This document shows positions 11,784-22,780 of a stretch of 64,000 nucleotides of DNA, in pieces (positions within the stretch are counted from its first letter, which is position 1; every line of letters begins with the position of its first letter). Both the position numbers and the translations under genes were made by a program. Location: positions 38,931,022-38,995,021 of the forward strand of contig NC_030824.1 in assembly GCF_001704415.2 (NCBI RefSeq), in the 5' to 3' direction. The DNA is from Capra hircus. Its lineage: Eukaryota > Chordata > Mammalia > Artiodactyla > Bovidae. Below the pieces are notes generated by a model. That model searched no databases. It was not told where the DNA came from and worked only from the letters and a program-made list of their open reading frames with translations.

Positions 11784-12019
11784 ACATTCATTCAAGAGTA
11801 TCTAAAAAAGTAATATTTCAATTACATTATAACCCAAAGTATTAAGGGACAAAGCAACTTATGGCTGATTGTGTGAACCAGACATCAATAAGATCTACAA
11901 GAAGGTGTTTGCTTTAGCTACAGTTTTCCTAGTCTATGTTGCTTCTATTCATGTCTCAAAGTACCAATTTAATTATAATACCTTTCAAGTACTGTCTTTG
12001 ATTTTGCATTCAGTATGAT

Positions 12020-12088
12020 TTTTTTTTCATTTTCTTTTTTTTCTTAGTTTTCTTTTTTTAATATAAATTTATTTATTTTAATTGGACC
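12020..12088 (-). mobile_element. Minimal L1 3' tail insertion (about 70 bp) with TSD
   Basis: A T-rich tract runs into 'aatataaatttatttattttaattgga', which is the reverse complement of the ruminant L1 3' terminus. It is flanked by CAGTATGAT at 12011-12019 and 12089-12097. It reads as an extremely 5'-truncated L1 insertion. Confidence 0.6.
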
Positions 12089-12176
12089 CAGTATGATGTT
12101 TTTAAAAAAATTATATTATTAAAAGAGTGTAAGGAAGTACTGTAACTGAGACCCAATATTATTTGCTGCTTTGACA

Positions 12177-12604
12177 TGTGGTGACATTGGTAAGACCTCA
12201 CCTAGTGTGAGTCAAGTTTTTTTCCTCATTCTGCTCCTTCAGATAAGATCCCCTGGGCACTCAACCCTTCTTGTCAGAAGACCAGGCCTAACCCAGGTTT
12301 ATTCACAAGTGGCAGGTTTCGCCAGCCCCTGGAATTACTCAAACAAACCAATCACATTCTCCTGCAGTAGGCTGAGGCGCTCTCCACCCACCTGAGACTA
12401 TACATCCTGCCTCCCACTGTCCCTCATTGTTCAGTTTGTTCCACAGCACAACCTCTGTGTGGCCCTGTTTGGAGTGCATGTCCTCCCCCAGGCCATGCGC
12501 ATAGGTGGCTAATAAAAAGCAGTCCAGCTTCTCTGCCCTGTCCAGTGAAAAAGTGTTCTATGTTCCAGTCATCCCAGACCCTAGAAGGGGAAGCCCCCTC
12601 ATCA
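12177..12604 (+). mobile_element. Probable solo LTR of an endogenous retrovirus
   Basis: A GC-richer block of about 430 bp in AT-rich DNA. It starts TGTGG and ends near a CA, with a CCAAT box near 12350 and a polyadenylation signal AATAAA at about 12511 followed by a U5-like stretch. No internal retroviral genes flank it. It resembles ruminant class I ERV LTRs (BTLTR1-like) from memory. I did not find a convincing 4-6 bp TSD, so the borders are approximate. Confidence 0.45.
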
Positions 12605-12958
12605 GTGGAGTGAACAATTGGTAATTACACAAAAAGAAACTGCCATAACATTTATAGATGTGTATGTCTCTGTTTTATTGGATAGTTACATCATAGACAT
12701 TTCAGTGTATTTGTAATTGAGTATTCTTAGTTTTTTAAAAGAACTGAATCTCATTAAATTCCTCAAAATAGAGCCAGTTATCTTTTAAGGTTTTTCAAAA
12801 AGTACTCTCTTATTGTGGAAGTAGTATACATTTTATCTGCAATAACAGAAAAAAAGAAAGAAAACATGCTTTCTTTGTGGTTAAAAAAAAAAAGAAGAAG
12901 CCACACTTGCATGACCATCACTGTTTGGGAACAAAATTAAGAAAAGGCTTTCTTTGCT

Positions 12959-13005
<47 letters not shown>

Positions 13006-15045
13006 CTATATATGTGTGTCTATCTCTTCTTCTTGCTTTCTTCATTTCCTTGTATCAACTAAGGGACATTGATTCATGTTTCCTTACATACATTACTACT
13101 TTAAAAGCATATTCGGTCCTACTGATACATAATTTACAATACATCTGCCTTAAGTAGTGAGATTTTTTAAACAAACACATTGTTAAGCCTAGATAGATGT
13201 ATATGTGTGTAAATGTGTAAATATATTTAAATCTGTTCCAATTTTTTAAGTGTAGAGTTTTGGAGGGGCAAATAATTCTCAATTCTTATTTTTCTACGTT
13301 AGCAATAAATTTCAGATAAAAAGACAACCCTTTGTAAACTTTGTGAGTCAATCTGTGTTCTAAACTGAGTGTTACTTGTTTTATTATGTGTGACATGATC
13401 AGAGGGAAAATAATTTGTGGCACTTCAGTCATGTGCAATAACCATTTCACATCAAAAAGCAAATAACCAATCTGACTTTTACTGTTACACGGTTCATAAG
13501 AAATGTGGTTACTAGACCTGAAGCAGCAAGCAAGCATGAAATGCAATATTGTTTAATACTGGATATAAAAATTATTTGTGAGAAAAAAAGGAAAAAAAAA
13601 ATCTCAAGAAGAATGTGGTTGGTAAATTGGTACAAAAGGAAATCTTGGAGAAATAAAGTCTCAGAAATTCCATTACTGTAGCTCCTGGTCCCACTGGTGA
13701 CTGCTTGACTTCCTGGTACATGGAATTGAGCAAACAGCAATTAATAAACTAAAGACGATAACTCTACCGGTCATCTAGTTTTCTTCAAAACCGTGTGGAA
13801 GCTTTGATGTGAGAGAATCTCCTTCATTAGGAGGGAGTCTAGAGAAAATACAAACACTGTACTTTGATCAAGTTTCTCCAAGGACTGTAAATATTTTCTG
13901 GCCTGAAAATTAAAGAGATTTGAAATTGTGTAAAATATTTGAGAAGGGTAATATTTAATATTACCCCATCCACCAAAGGACTATACAAGTTAGAGAATTA
14001 GAATCAGGGAATTGTAATAAAGAGAGTCTCTGAAAATTTTGTAAAGAAACATGAGAAAGTTAGTAAACACTTTTCTCTCTATTGGTTTTAAAGTGCTTAA
14101 ACATAAAACAATTTTTTTTTTTTCCCTAGGAGGATTGGGCAAAATAGTATAGGGACATCTATGAAGTAAAAAGAAATGTATTCAAATAACTTGCTGCATA
14201 GTTTTTCTTTTTTCTTTTTTTAAATGGCAGCTCAACAACTGCAAATGAAGCTGGATAGTTTCAAAGGTGAAAGCTGCCAATTCTGAAGTAAATTGTTTTT
14301 GATGACTGTAATCAATTCATGAAAGATAAGTAAGCTAGATGAGTATGTATACATATGAAACTACTTTCAAAATTGCAATTTTTTCAATAAATAAGGCATA
14401 GATGTTTGTTTTAATATAAGAGTTAAGCTTAAAACTGCACTGTTTTCTATCAAACTGCACAATGTTTTTAATTCACAAAAACTTCATCACACAGCTTCTA
14501 ATACTAAGGAGAAGTTATCTTTGGCTGTCTGATAGAGTCTGATAGTTTAATAATTGTAGTAAAAATAATAAATAAATACATTAAGATATGTTAATTGTCA
14601 GTAAAAATACAAATTAATTCATACAGGGTTACAAAGGAGGGAAGCAGTAGGTATATAATGAATTTTTAAAACTTTAGGAAGAATGGTTCATCCAGGAAGC
14701 AATTTGAGGATTACATACAACAGACATGGATGCCCTGAGTGTTGTGTGGGTGACTGAACAACCCTGAGGGTAAGGAGGTTGAGTTCGTTTGAACCAGGTT
14801 CAGATTGACAAGCAGTTGGGTTTCTTGTAAAAATGTGAGAAAAAGTAAATGTTGAAGAAGTAAGTATAATGGAAGATGAAAAGTTCCAGTCTGAATACTG
14901 TATTATATTTTTAAGTAACAGAAACCCACTAACAGCTTAAGTAGAAGGATTTGTCAAGACCTAATACTCTGAGGATGTAATTTTTTGATCTAACTTTTCC
15001 TAACTAGGAGACTTCCATCTTGCCTAAAAATCGCATGCATTTGTA
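12605..15045. other. Stretch without recognised gene apart from a microsatellite
   Basis: AT-rich DNA holding the (GT)n tract at 12966-13003. I recognise no mobile element or exon here. The minus-strand frames at 13286-13740 overlap each other and have no family signature. Confidence 0.4.
12966..13003. repeat. (GT)19 microsatellite
   Basis: Thirty-eight uninterrupted bases of GT repeat, the longest pure microsatellite in the window. Frames through it give artefactual Val-Cys runs. Confidence 0.95.
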
Positions 15046-15541
15046 GACAGCATATTAAAAAGCAGAGACATCACTTTGCCAACAAAGGTCCGTCTAGTCA
15101 AGGCTATGGTTTTTCCAGTAGTCATGTATGGATGTGAGGGTTGGATTATAAAGAAAGCTGAGCACCGAAGAATTGATGCTTTTGAATTGTGGTGTTGGAG
15201 AAGACTCTTGAGAGTCCCTTGGATTGCAAGGAGATCGAACTAGTCCATCCTAAAGGAGATCAGTCCTGGTGTTCATTGGAGGGACTGATGTTGAAGCTGA
15301 AACTCCAATACTTTGTTCCCCTGATGCGAAGAGCTGACTCATTTGAAAAGACCCTGATGTTGGGAAAAATTGAGCGCAGGAGGAGAAGGGGATGACAGAG
15401 GATGAGATGGTTGGATGGTATCACCGATTCAACTGGCATGGGATTGTTTGAACTCTGGGAGTTGGTGATGGACAAGGAGGCCTGGCATGCTGCAGTCCAT
15501 GGAGTCGCAAAGAGTCAGACACGACTGAGTGACTGAACTGA
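15046..15541 (+). mobile_element. BovB LINE 3' end, 5'-truncated
   Basis: The last roughly 500 bp of BovB in sense orientation, from CAGCATATTAAAAAGCAGAGAC to the CTGAACTGAACTG tail. It still encodes fragments of the C-terminal tail after the RT (15189-15395, with 'MLKLKLQYF' and 'RRRRRG'). No TSD found. Confidence 0.92.
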
Positions 15542-15591
15542 ACTGTGTGTATGTTTATGTGTATACACAGCAGTTTAGAGTTAATATGTAC

Positions 15592-15801
15592 ATGCTCAGT
15601 TGCTAAGTCATGTTTGACTCTTTGCAACCCCATGGACTGTAGTCTGCCAGGCTCCCTCCCTGTCTATGGGATTTTCCAGGCAAGAATACTGGAGTGGGTA
15701 CCATTTCTTCCTCCAGGGCTCTTCCCAATCCAGGGATCAGACTGTTGTCTCCTGCATTGGCAAGTGGATTCTTTACCACTGAGCCCCACCAGGGAAGTCC
15801 A
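15592..15801 (-). mobile_element. Bov-tA SINE
   Basis: The reverse complement of Bov-tA: tail at the left (CTCAGTTGCTAAGTCATG) and head at the right (ACTGAGCCCCACCAGGGAAG). It sits between a BovB 3' end and the large L1. Confidence 0.92.
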
Positions 15802-16235
15802 ATACTTAAGAGTTTTCTAAACTAGATTCTCCCAGTAGCAGCTTCTGATGGAAATCCCAGAGTTATAGTTTGATCTTCTTTTTTTTTCCTGTTTATTTAT
15901 TTATTTTGCTTTACCATATTGTATTGGTTTTGCCATACATTGACTTGAATCTGCCATGGGTGTACATGTGTTCCCCATCCTGAACCCCCCTCCCACCTCC
16001 CTCCCCATCCCATCCCTTTGGGTCATCCCAGTGCACCAGCCCCGAGCACCCTGTATCATGCACCGAACCTGGACTGGCGATTCATTTCACATGTAATAAT
16101 TTACATGTTTCAATGCCATTCTCCCATATCATCCCACCCTCAGAGTCCATCCCTCTCCCACAGAGTCCAAAAGACTGTTCTATACGTCTGTGTCTCTTTT
16201 GCTGTCTCATATACAGGGTTATCATTACCATCTTT

Positions 16236-18820
16236 CTAAATCCCATATATATGCGTTAGTATACTGTATTGGTGTTTTTCCTTCTGGCTTACTTCACTCT
16301 GTATAATAGGCTCCAGTTTCATCCACCTCAGTAGAACTGATTCAAATGTATTCTTCTTAATGGCTGAGTAATACTCCATTATGTATATGTACCACAGCTT
16401 TCTTATCCATTTTTCTGCTGATAGACATCTAGGTTGCTTCCATGTCCTGGCTATTATAAATAGTGCTGCGATGAACATTGGGATACACATGCCTCTTTCA
16501 ATTTTAGTTTCCTCGGTGTGTATGCCCAGCAGTGGGATTGCTGGGTCATATAGCAGTTCTATTTGCAGTTTTTTAAGGAATCTCCATATTGTTCTCCATA
16601 GTGGCTATACTAGTTTGCATTCCCACCAACAGTGCAAGAGGGTTCCCTTTTCTCCACACCCTCTCCAGCATTTATTGCTTGTAGACTTTTGGATCGCAGC
16701 CATTCTGACTGGTGTGAAATGGTACCTCATTGTGGTTTTGGTTTGCATTTCTCTGATAATGAGTGATGTTGAGCATCTTTTCATGTGTTTGTTAGCCATC
16801 TGTATGTCTTCTTTGGAGAAATCTCTGTTTAGTTCTTTGGCCCACTTATTGATTGGGTCTTTCATTTTTCTGGAATTGAGCTGCAGGAGTTGCTTATATA
16901 TATTTGAGATTAATTCTTTGTCCGTTGCCTCGTTTGCTATTACTTTCTCCCATTCTGAAGGCTGTCTTTTCACCTTGCTTATATTTTCCTTTGTTGTGCA
17001 GAAGATTTTAATTTTAATTGGGTCCCATTTGTTTATTTTTGCTTTTATTTCCGATATTCTGGGAGGTGGGTCATAGAGGATCCTGCTGTGGTTTATGTCA
17101 GAGAGAGTTTTGCCTATGTTTTCCTCTAGGAGTTTAATAGTTTCTGGTCTTACATTTGGATCTTTAATCCACTTTGAGTTTATTTTTGTGTATGGTGTTA
17201 GACAGTGTTCCAGTTTCATTCTTTTACAAGTGGTTGACCAGTTTTCCCAGCACCACTTGTTAAAAAGATTATCTTTTCTCCATTGTATATTCTTGCCTCC
17301 TTTGTCAAAGGTAAGGTGTCCATAAGTGTGTGGGTTTAAATCTGGGTTTCCTGTTTTGTTCCATTGGTCTATATTTCTGTCTTTGTGCCAATACCGTATT
17401 GTTATGATGATTGTGGCTTTGTAGTAGAGCCTGAAGTCAGGCAGGTTGATTCCTCCAATTCCATTCTTCTTTCTCAAGATTGCTTTGGCTATTCAAGGTT
17501 TTTTTGTATTTCCATACAAATTGTGAAATTATTTGTTCTATCTCTGTGAAAAATACCATTGGTAGCTTGATAGGGATTGCATTGAATCTGTAGATTGCTT
17601 TGAGTAGTTTACTCATGTTCACTATACTGATTCTTCCAATCCATGAGCACAGTACGTTTCTCCATCTATTTGTGTCCTCTTTGATTTCTTTCACCAGTGT
17701 TTTATAGTTTCCTATATATAGGTATTTAGTTTCTTTAGGTAGGTATATTCCGAAGTATTTTATTCTTTTCGTTGCAATGGTGAATGGAATTGTTTCCTTA
17801 ATTTCTTTTTCTACTTTCTCATTATTAGTGTATAGGAATGCAAGGAATTTCTGTGAGTTAATTTTATATCCTGCAACTTTACTATATTCACTGATTAGCT
17901 CTAGAAATTTTCTGGTGGAGTCTTTAGGGTTTTCTATGTAGAGGATGATGTCATCTGCAAACAGTGAGAGTTTTACTTCTTCTTTTCCAATTTGGAATCC
18001 TTTTATTCCTTTTTCTGCTCTGATTGCTGTGGCCAAAACTTCCAAAACTATGTTGATTAGTAGTGGTGAGAGTGGGCACCCTTGTCTTGTTTCTGACTTT
18101 AGGGGAAAAATGCTTTCAATTTTTCACCATTGAGGATAATGTTTGCTGACATAAGGTTTGTCATATATAGCTTTTATTATGTTGAGGTATGTTCCTTCTA
18201 TTCCTGCTTTCTGGAGAGTTTTTATCATAAATGGATGTTGAATTTGTCAAAGGCCTTCTCTGCATCTATTGAGATAATCATATGTTTTTATTTTTCAATT
18301 TGTTAATGTGCTATATTACATTGATTGATTTGTGGATACTGAAGAATCCTTGCATCCCTGGGATAAAGCCCACTTGGTCATGATACATGACCTTTTTAAT
18401 ATGTTGTTGGATTCTGATTGCTAGAATTTTGTTAAGGATTTTGCCTCTATGTTCATCAATGATATTGGCCTATAGTTTTCTTTTTTTTGTGGCATCTTTG
18501 TCAGGTTTTGGTATTAGGGTGATGGTGGCCTCATAGAATGAGTTTGGAAGTTTACCTTCCTCCGCAATTTTCTGGAAGAGTTTGAGTAGGATAGGTGTTA
18601 GTTCTTCTCTAAATTTTTGGTAGAATTCAGCTGTGAATCCATCTGGTCCTGGGCTTTTGTTTGTTGGAAGATTTCTGATTACAGTTTCAATTTCTGTGCT
18701 TGTGATGGGTCTGGTATGATTTTCTATTTCTTCCTGGTTCAGTTTTGGAAAGTTGCATTTTTCTAAGAATTTGTCAATTCCTTCCAAGTTGTCCATTTTA
18801 TTTGTATATAGTTGCTGATA
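16236..18820 (-). pseudogene. L1 ORF2 remnant: reverse transcriptase to C-terminus
   Basis: Frame-broken ORF2 on the minus strand. In coding order: an RT N-terminal part at 18470-18796 (NKSPGPDGF), an RT palm at 17437-18045 with the catalytic FADD kept (near 17955), a long C-terminal segment at 16605-17477 with the Cys-rich motif WRGCGEKGTLLHCWW, and an end segment at 16236-16490. These lie in different frames, separated by small indels and a damaged stretch at 18050-18470. The catalytic residues survive but the gene is dead. Confidence 0.88.
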
Positions 18821-18887
18821 AAAGGATCTTCTCTAGACAGGAAACACAGAAAGGGTGTGTAAACTTGAACCTGAAAGAGTAAAGTAA

Positions 18888-19580
18888 ATGGCAATGGGAT
18901 CATACTTATCAATAATTACCTTAAATGTAAATGGGTTGAATGCCCCAACCAAAAGACAAAGACTGGCTGAATGGATACAAAAACAAGACCCCCATATATG
19001 TTGTCTACAAGAGACCCATCTTGAAACAAGGGACACATACAGACTGAAAATGAAGGGCTGGAAAAAGATATTCCATGCAAATAGAGACCAAAAGAAAGCA
19101 CGAGTAGCAATACTTATATCAGATAAAACAGACTTTAAAACAAAGGCTGTGAAAAGAGACAAAGATGACACTACATAATGATCAAAGAAACAATCCAAGA
19201 AGAAGATATAACAATCTTAGAAGCACCACAATATGTAAGACAAATGCTAACAGGTATGAAAGGGGAAATTAACAATAACACAATAATAGTGGAAGACTTT
19301 AATACCCCACTCACACCTATGGATAGATCAATTAAACAGAAACTTAACAAGGAAACACAAACTCTAAATGGTACAGTAGACCAGTTAGGCCTAATTGATA
19401 TCTATAGGACATTTCATCCCAAAGCAATGAATTTCACCTTTTTCTCAAGTGCACATGAAACCTTCTCCAGGATAGATCACATCCTGGGCCATAAATCTAG
19501 CCTTGGTAAATTAAAAAAAAAAAAAAATTGAAATCATTCCAAGCATCTTTTCTGACCACAATGCAGTATGATTAGATGTC
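18888..19580 (+). pseudogene. L1 ORF2 remnant: inverted endonuclease domain
   Basis: The ATG at 18888 opens the L1 ORF2 N-terminus (SIITLNVNGLNAPTKRQRL), with the endonuclease signature QETHL near residue 40. The frame breaks near 19178, where a short deletion has removed a conserved stretch. It resumes at 19178-19531, ending in SRIDHILGHKS. The usual Gly before DFNT reads Glu (VEDFNT). The following SDHNAV motif (near 19551) lies in another frame. This is the physically inverted 5' half of the L1 whose RT lies on the other strand. Confidence 0.88.
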
Positions 19581-20096
19581 AACTACAGGAGAAAAACTAT
19601 TAAAAATCCCAACATGTGGAGGCTGAAAAACAGGCTGCTAAATAACCAACAGACCACAGAAGAAATCAAAAAAGAAATCAAAATATGCATAGAAATGAAT
19701 AAAAATGAAAACACAACAACCCCAAACCTATGGGACACTGTAAAAGCAGTGCTAAAGTGAAGGTTCATAGCAATACAGGCTTACCTCAAGAAACAAGAAG
19801 AAAGTCAAATAAATAACCTAACTCTACACCTAAAGCAACTAGAAAAGGAAGAACTGAAGAACCCCAAGTTTAGTAGAAGGAAAGAAATCTTAAAAATTAG
19901 GGCAGAAATAAATGCAAAAGAAACCAAAGAGACCATAGCAAAAATCAACAAAACCAAAAGCTGGTTCTTTGAGAGGATAAATAAAATTGACAAACCATTA
20001 GCCAGACTCATCAAGAAACAGAGGGAGAAAAATCAAATCATCAAAATTAGAAATGAAAATGGCAAGATCACAACAGACAACACAGTGTTTGATCTT

Positions 20097-21206
20097 TTGA
20101 AATTCTTTCATTTAAAAGTTAATTTTTTGTCACTTCACATGCCCAGTTCATTCATAAATTTACTTTTAGTGATTTAGAATATACAATGAACTGGATTTTT
20201 TTTCCCTATTCTTTCTAGTATCACTAATATCATTATTAATGTACTCCTTAATCTATCATCCACTTAACCATCAGATTCAGTTCAGTTCAGTAGGATATCT
20301 TTAATTTAACTTACTGTTGTGTCTGTATATGTATCTATTGTTTTTTCACATTTTACTTCATTTCGTACTGAAATAGCATTAGGGATTATCTTTGTCCCAA
20401 GCCATGAAAGATGAGTGAAGAATTTTCTCCTAGCTTGTTCCATTAAGGCCCTTTATTCTCTCTGGAGTGATCAGTTTCACTCACCAAATAGTCTCTCTCT
20501 CCCTAAAAACAGCCCTTTAGTAATGATTTTCACTTTTTTACATGAAACCGTTGCTTTGGCAACTTAGAATTTGGGAGTAAAATCCTCCCATTTTCCGTTT
20601 TCTTACTCTATGGAATAGAATGTAAATAATTAAACAAGGCTCAGTAGCAACTGGAAAATATTGATATTTCTAGATGAGTAATGTCCATTAAAAATAAAAT
20701 GGGAACTTCAGATGAAATTTTAAATTTTCTAGTAGACACACAAAAAAAAGGAATTGGTGATACTGACTTTAATAATATATTTTGCTTAACTCAATATGCA
20801 TAAAATATTGATACTCAATATGTAGTTGATAATAAAAATTATTAATGAAGTAGTTTACATTATTTTCTTCACATTGTATAATCAGGTCTACATTTTAAAT
20901 TTACTGCACATTCTAATTCAGATTAGTGCTTGACAGTCGACACGTAGCTCATGACTCACTGGACAATGGTGCTCTAATTACTATCTAATCATTGTTCCCA
21001 TTTCCTGGAAGAATAAATCTCGTACTGGCTGAGGTATTAGTGAATTTTCAGTCTATATATGAGAAAGTTGTTGAATTAATAATCCTTTAAATCTACATGA
21101 TGGGAAAGTTATCCTGAAGGAAACATCTATGATATAAACTCTCTATAGATTCAATTCCATAAAAATCCAAGCAATTGGGACACTTTTGAAAACACTCTAG
21201 AAGCAG
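20097..21206. other. No gene recognised
   Basis: AT-rich DNA between the L1 and a Bov-tA. A short TTCAG run at 20275-20292 resembles a BovB tail but carries no BovB body. No exon or RNA gene seen. Confidence 0.45.
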
Positions 21207-21385
21207 TTGCATGCAAACTAAGTCACCTCATCTGTGTCTGAGTCTGTGCGACTGTATGGACTGTAGCCTGCCAGGCTCCTCTGTCCATGGGATTCCAGGC
21301 AAGTATACTAGAGTGGACTGCCATGCCCTTCTCCAGGGGATCTTCTGGACCCAAGGATTGAACCGGAGGCTCTTATGTCAGCTAA
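21207..21385 (-). mobile_element. Bov-tA SINE, diverged
   Basis: The body reads GACTGTAGCCTGCCAGGCTCC and the oligo stretch CCAGGGGATCTTCTGGACCC in reverse orientation. The tRNA-derived head is partly degraded at the right end (near 21380). Confidence 0.8.
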
Positions 21386-21480
21386 TTAGTTATTTTTAAC
21401 AATGCAATAACAATCCAAAACTTACTTCAATAAACAAAATCTAGCATCTTGACAATAACCTACAGGTAACCATACAGTCA

Positions 21481-22260
21481 AAGGAGTTCGTCAAGGTTGT
21501 ATATTGTCACCCTGCTGATTTAACTTCTATGCAGAGTACATCATGAGAAACGCTGGGCTGGAAGAAGCACAAGCTGGAATCAAGATTGCGGGAGAAATAC
21601 CAATAACCTCAGATATGCAGATGACACCACCCTTATGGCAGAAAGTGAAGAGGAATTAAAAAGCCTCTTGATGAAAGTGAAAGAGGAGAGTGAAAAAGTT
21701 GGCTTAAAGCTCAGCATTCAGAAAACGAAGATCATGGCATATGGTCCCATAACTTCATGGGAAATAGATGGGGAAACAGTGGAAACAGTATCAATTTTAT
21801 TTGGGGGGGGCTCCAAATCACTGCAGATGGTGACTGCAGCCATGAAATTAAAAGATTCTTACTGCTTGGAAGAAAAGTTATGACCAACCTAAATAGCATA
21901 CTGAAAAGCAGAGACATTTCTTTGCCAACAAATGTCCGTCTAGTCAAGGCTATGGTTTTTCCAGTGGTCATGTATGGATGTGAGAGTTGGACTGCGAAGA
22001 AAGCTGAGCACCGAAGAATTGATGCTTTTGGACTGTGGTGTTGGAGAAGATTCTTGAGAGTCCCTTGGACTGCAAGGATATCCAACGAGTCCATTCTAAA
22101 GCTATCAGTCCGGGGTGTTCTTTGGAAGGAATGATGCTAAAGCTGAAACTCCAGTACTTTGACCACCTCATGCGAAGAGTTGACTCATTGGAAAAGACCC
22201 TGATGCTGAGGGATTGGGGGCAGGAGGAAAAGGGTTGACAGAGGATGAGATGGCTGGATG
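21481..22260 (+). pseudogene. BovB RT/C-terminal remnant, YADD retained
   Basis: The partial BovB frame starts at KGVRQGCILSP with an early in-frame stop (codon TGA near 21515). It passes the catalytic Tyr-Ala-Asp-Asp near 21615, the only copy in the window that keeps both aspartates. The tail region is split between frames at 21635-21883 and 21757-22134. It lacks the endonuclease and most of the RT, so it is not functional. Confidence 0.85.
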
Positions 22261-22388
22261 GCATCACGGACTCGATGGACGTGAGTCTGAGTGAACTCTG
22301 GGAGTTTGTGATGGACAGGGAGGCCTGGCGTGCTGCAATTCATGGGGTCGCACAGAGTGGGACACAACTGAGCGACTGAACTGAACTG
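21481..22388 (+). mobile_element. BovB LINE, 0.9 kb, 5'-truncated, perfect 13-bp TSD
   Basis: BovB in sense orientation from the RT GVRQGCILSP region to the CTGAACTGAA tail. Perfect repeats AACCATACAGTCA at 21468-21480 and 22389-22401 define the insertion exactly. The truncation lies in the RT palm. Confidence 0.96.
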
Positions 22389-22401
22389 AACCATACAGTC
22401 A

Positions 22402-22649
22402 CTTCCCCAAATTAAGTGCCCTATTTCACTCCAGTTAACTATAATTTTGACTCCCTTGTTCATAAATTCCTCACTTCTTTCGTATAGCTTTATTAAACTT
22501 ATGTCTGAAAATACAGTTTTTTAGTATTTCAAGTTTATAGTATAGTATGCTGTGCATAATAATCTGGGAAAACTTTTTATTATTACAATTTTCTAACATT
22601 TGTGATATTGTGTAGCTTTATAGTTCATTTGTTTCAAATGCTATGTATT
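22402..22649. other. Short unassigned stretch
   Basis: AT-rich DNA directly right of the BovB TSD. Nothing recognised. Confidence 0.4.
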
Positions 22650-22780
22650 TCACTTTGTATCTCTTCACAGTTTCATTGATCCATTCTCCCACTGATACAT
22701 GCAACGTCATATCCAGGTTTGTGCTACTGTGAATCATGCTGCTACAAACAATCTTGTATATTTCCTACTGTGCATATACT
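22650..22780 (-). mobile_element. Ancient L1 fragment
   Basis: The stretch 'ccaggtttgtgctactgtgaatcatgctgctacaaacaatcttgta' follows reverse-complement 3' sequence of old L1 families. It is short and strongly diverged. Confidence 0.4.

Larger units (their letters stand above)
15878..20086 (-). mobile_element. Ruminant L1, 4.2 kb, with 5' inversion (twin-primed) and TSD
   Basis: From 15878 to about 18822 the element is on the minus strand: poly(T) at 15879-15888 is the tail, then 3' UTR and ORF2 in reverse. From about 18823 to 20086 the L1 sequence runs on the plus strand, starting just before ORF2 and ending about 30 bp short of the point where the minus part begins. The perfect direct repeat GTTTGATCTT at 15868-15877 and 20087-20096 brackets both halves, so this is one insertion. 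Confidence 0.93.

Noticed and set aside
16381..17076. A 231-residue plus-strand frame
   Set aside because: It is the antisense shadow of L1 ORF2 on the minus strand.
20275..20292. A TTCAGTTCAG run like a BovB tail
   Set aside because: Too short and without adjoining BovB body. It could be a chance match.
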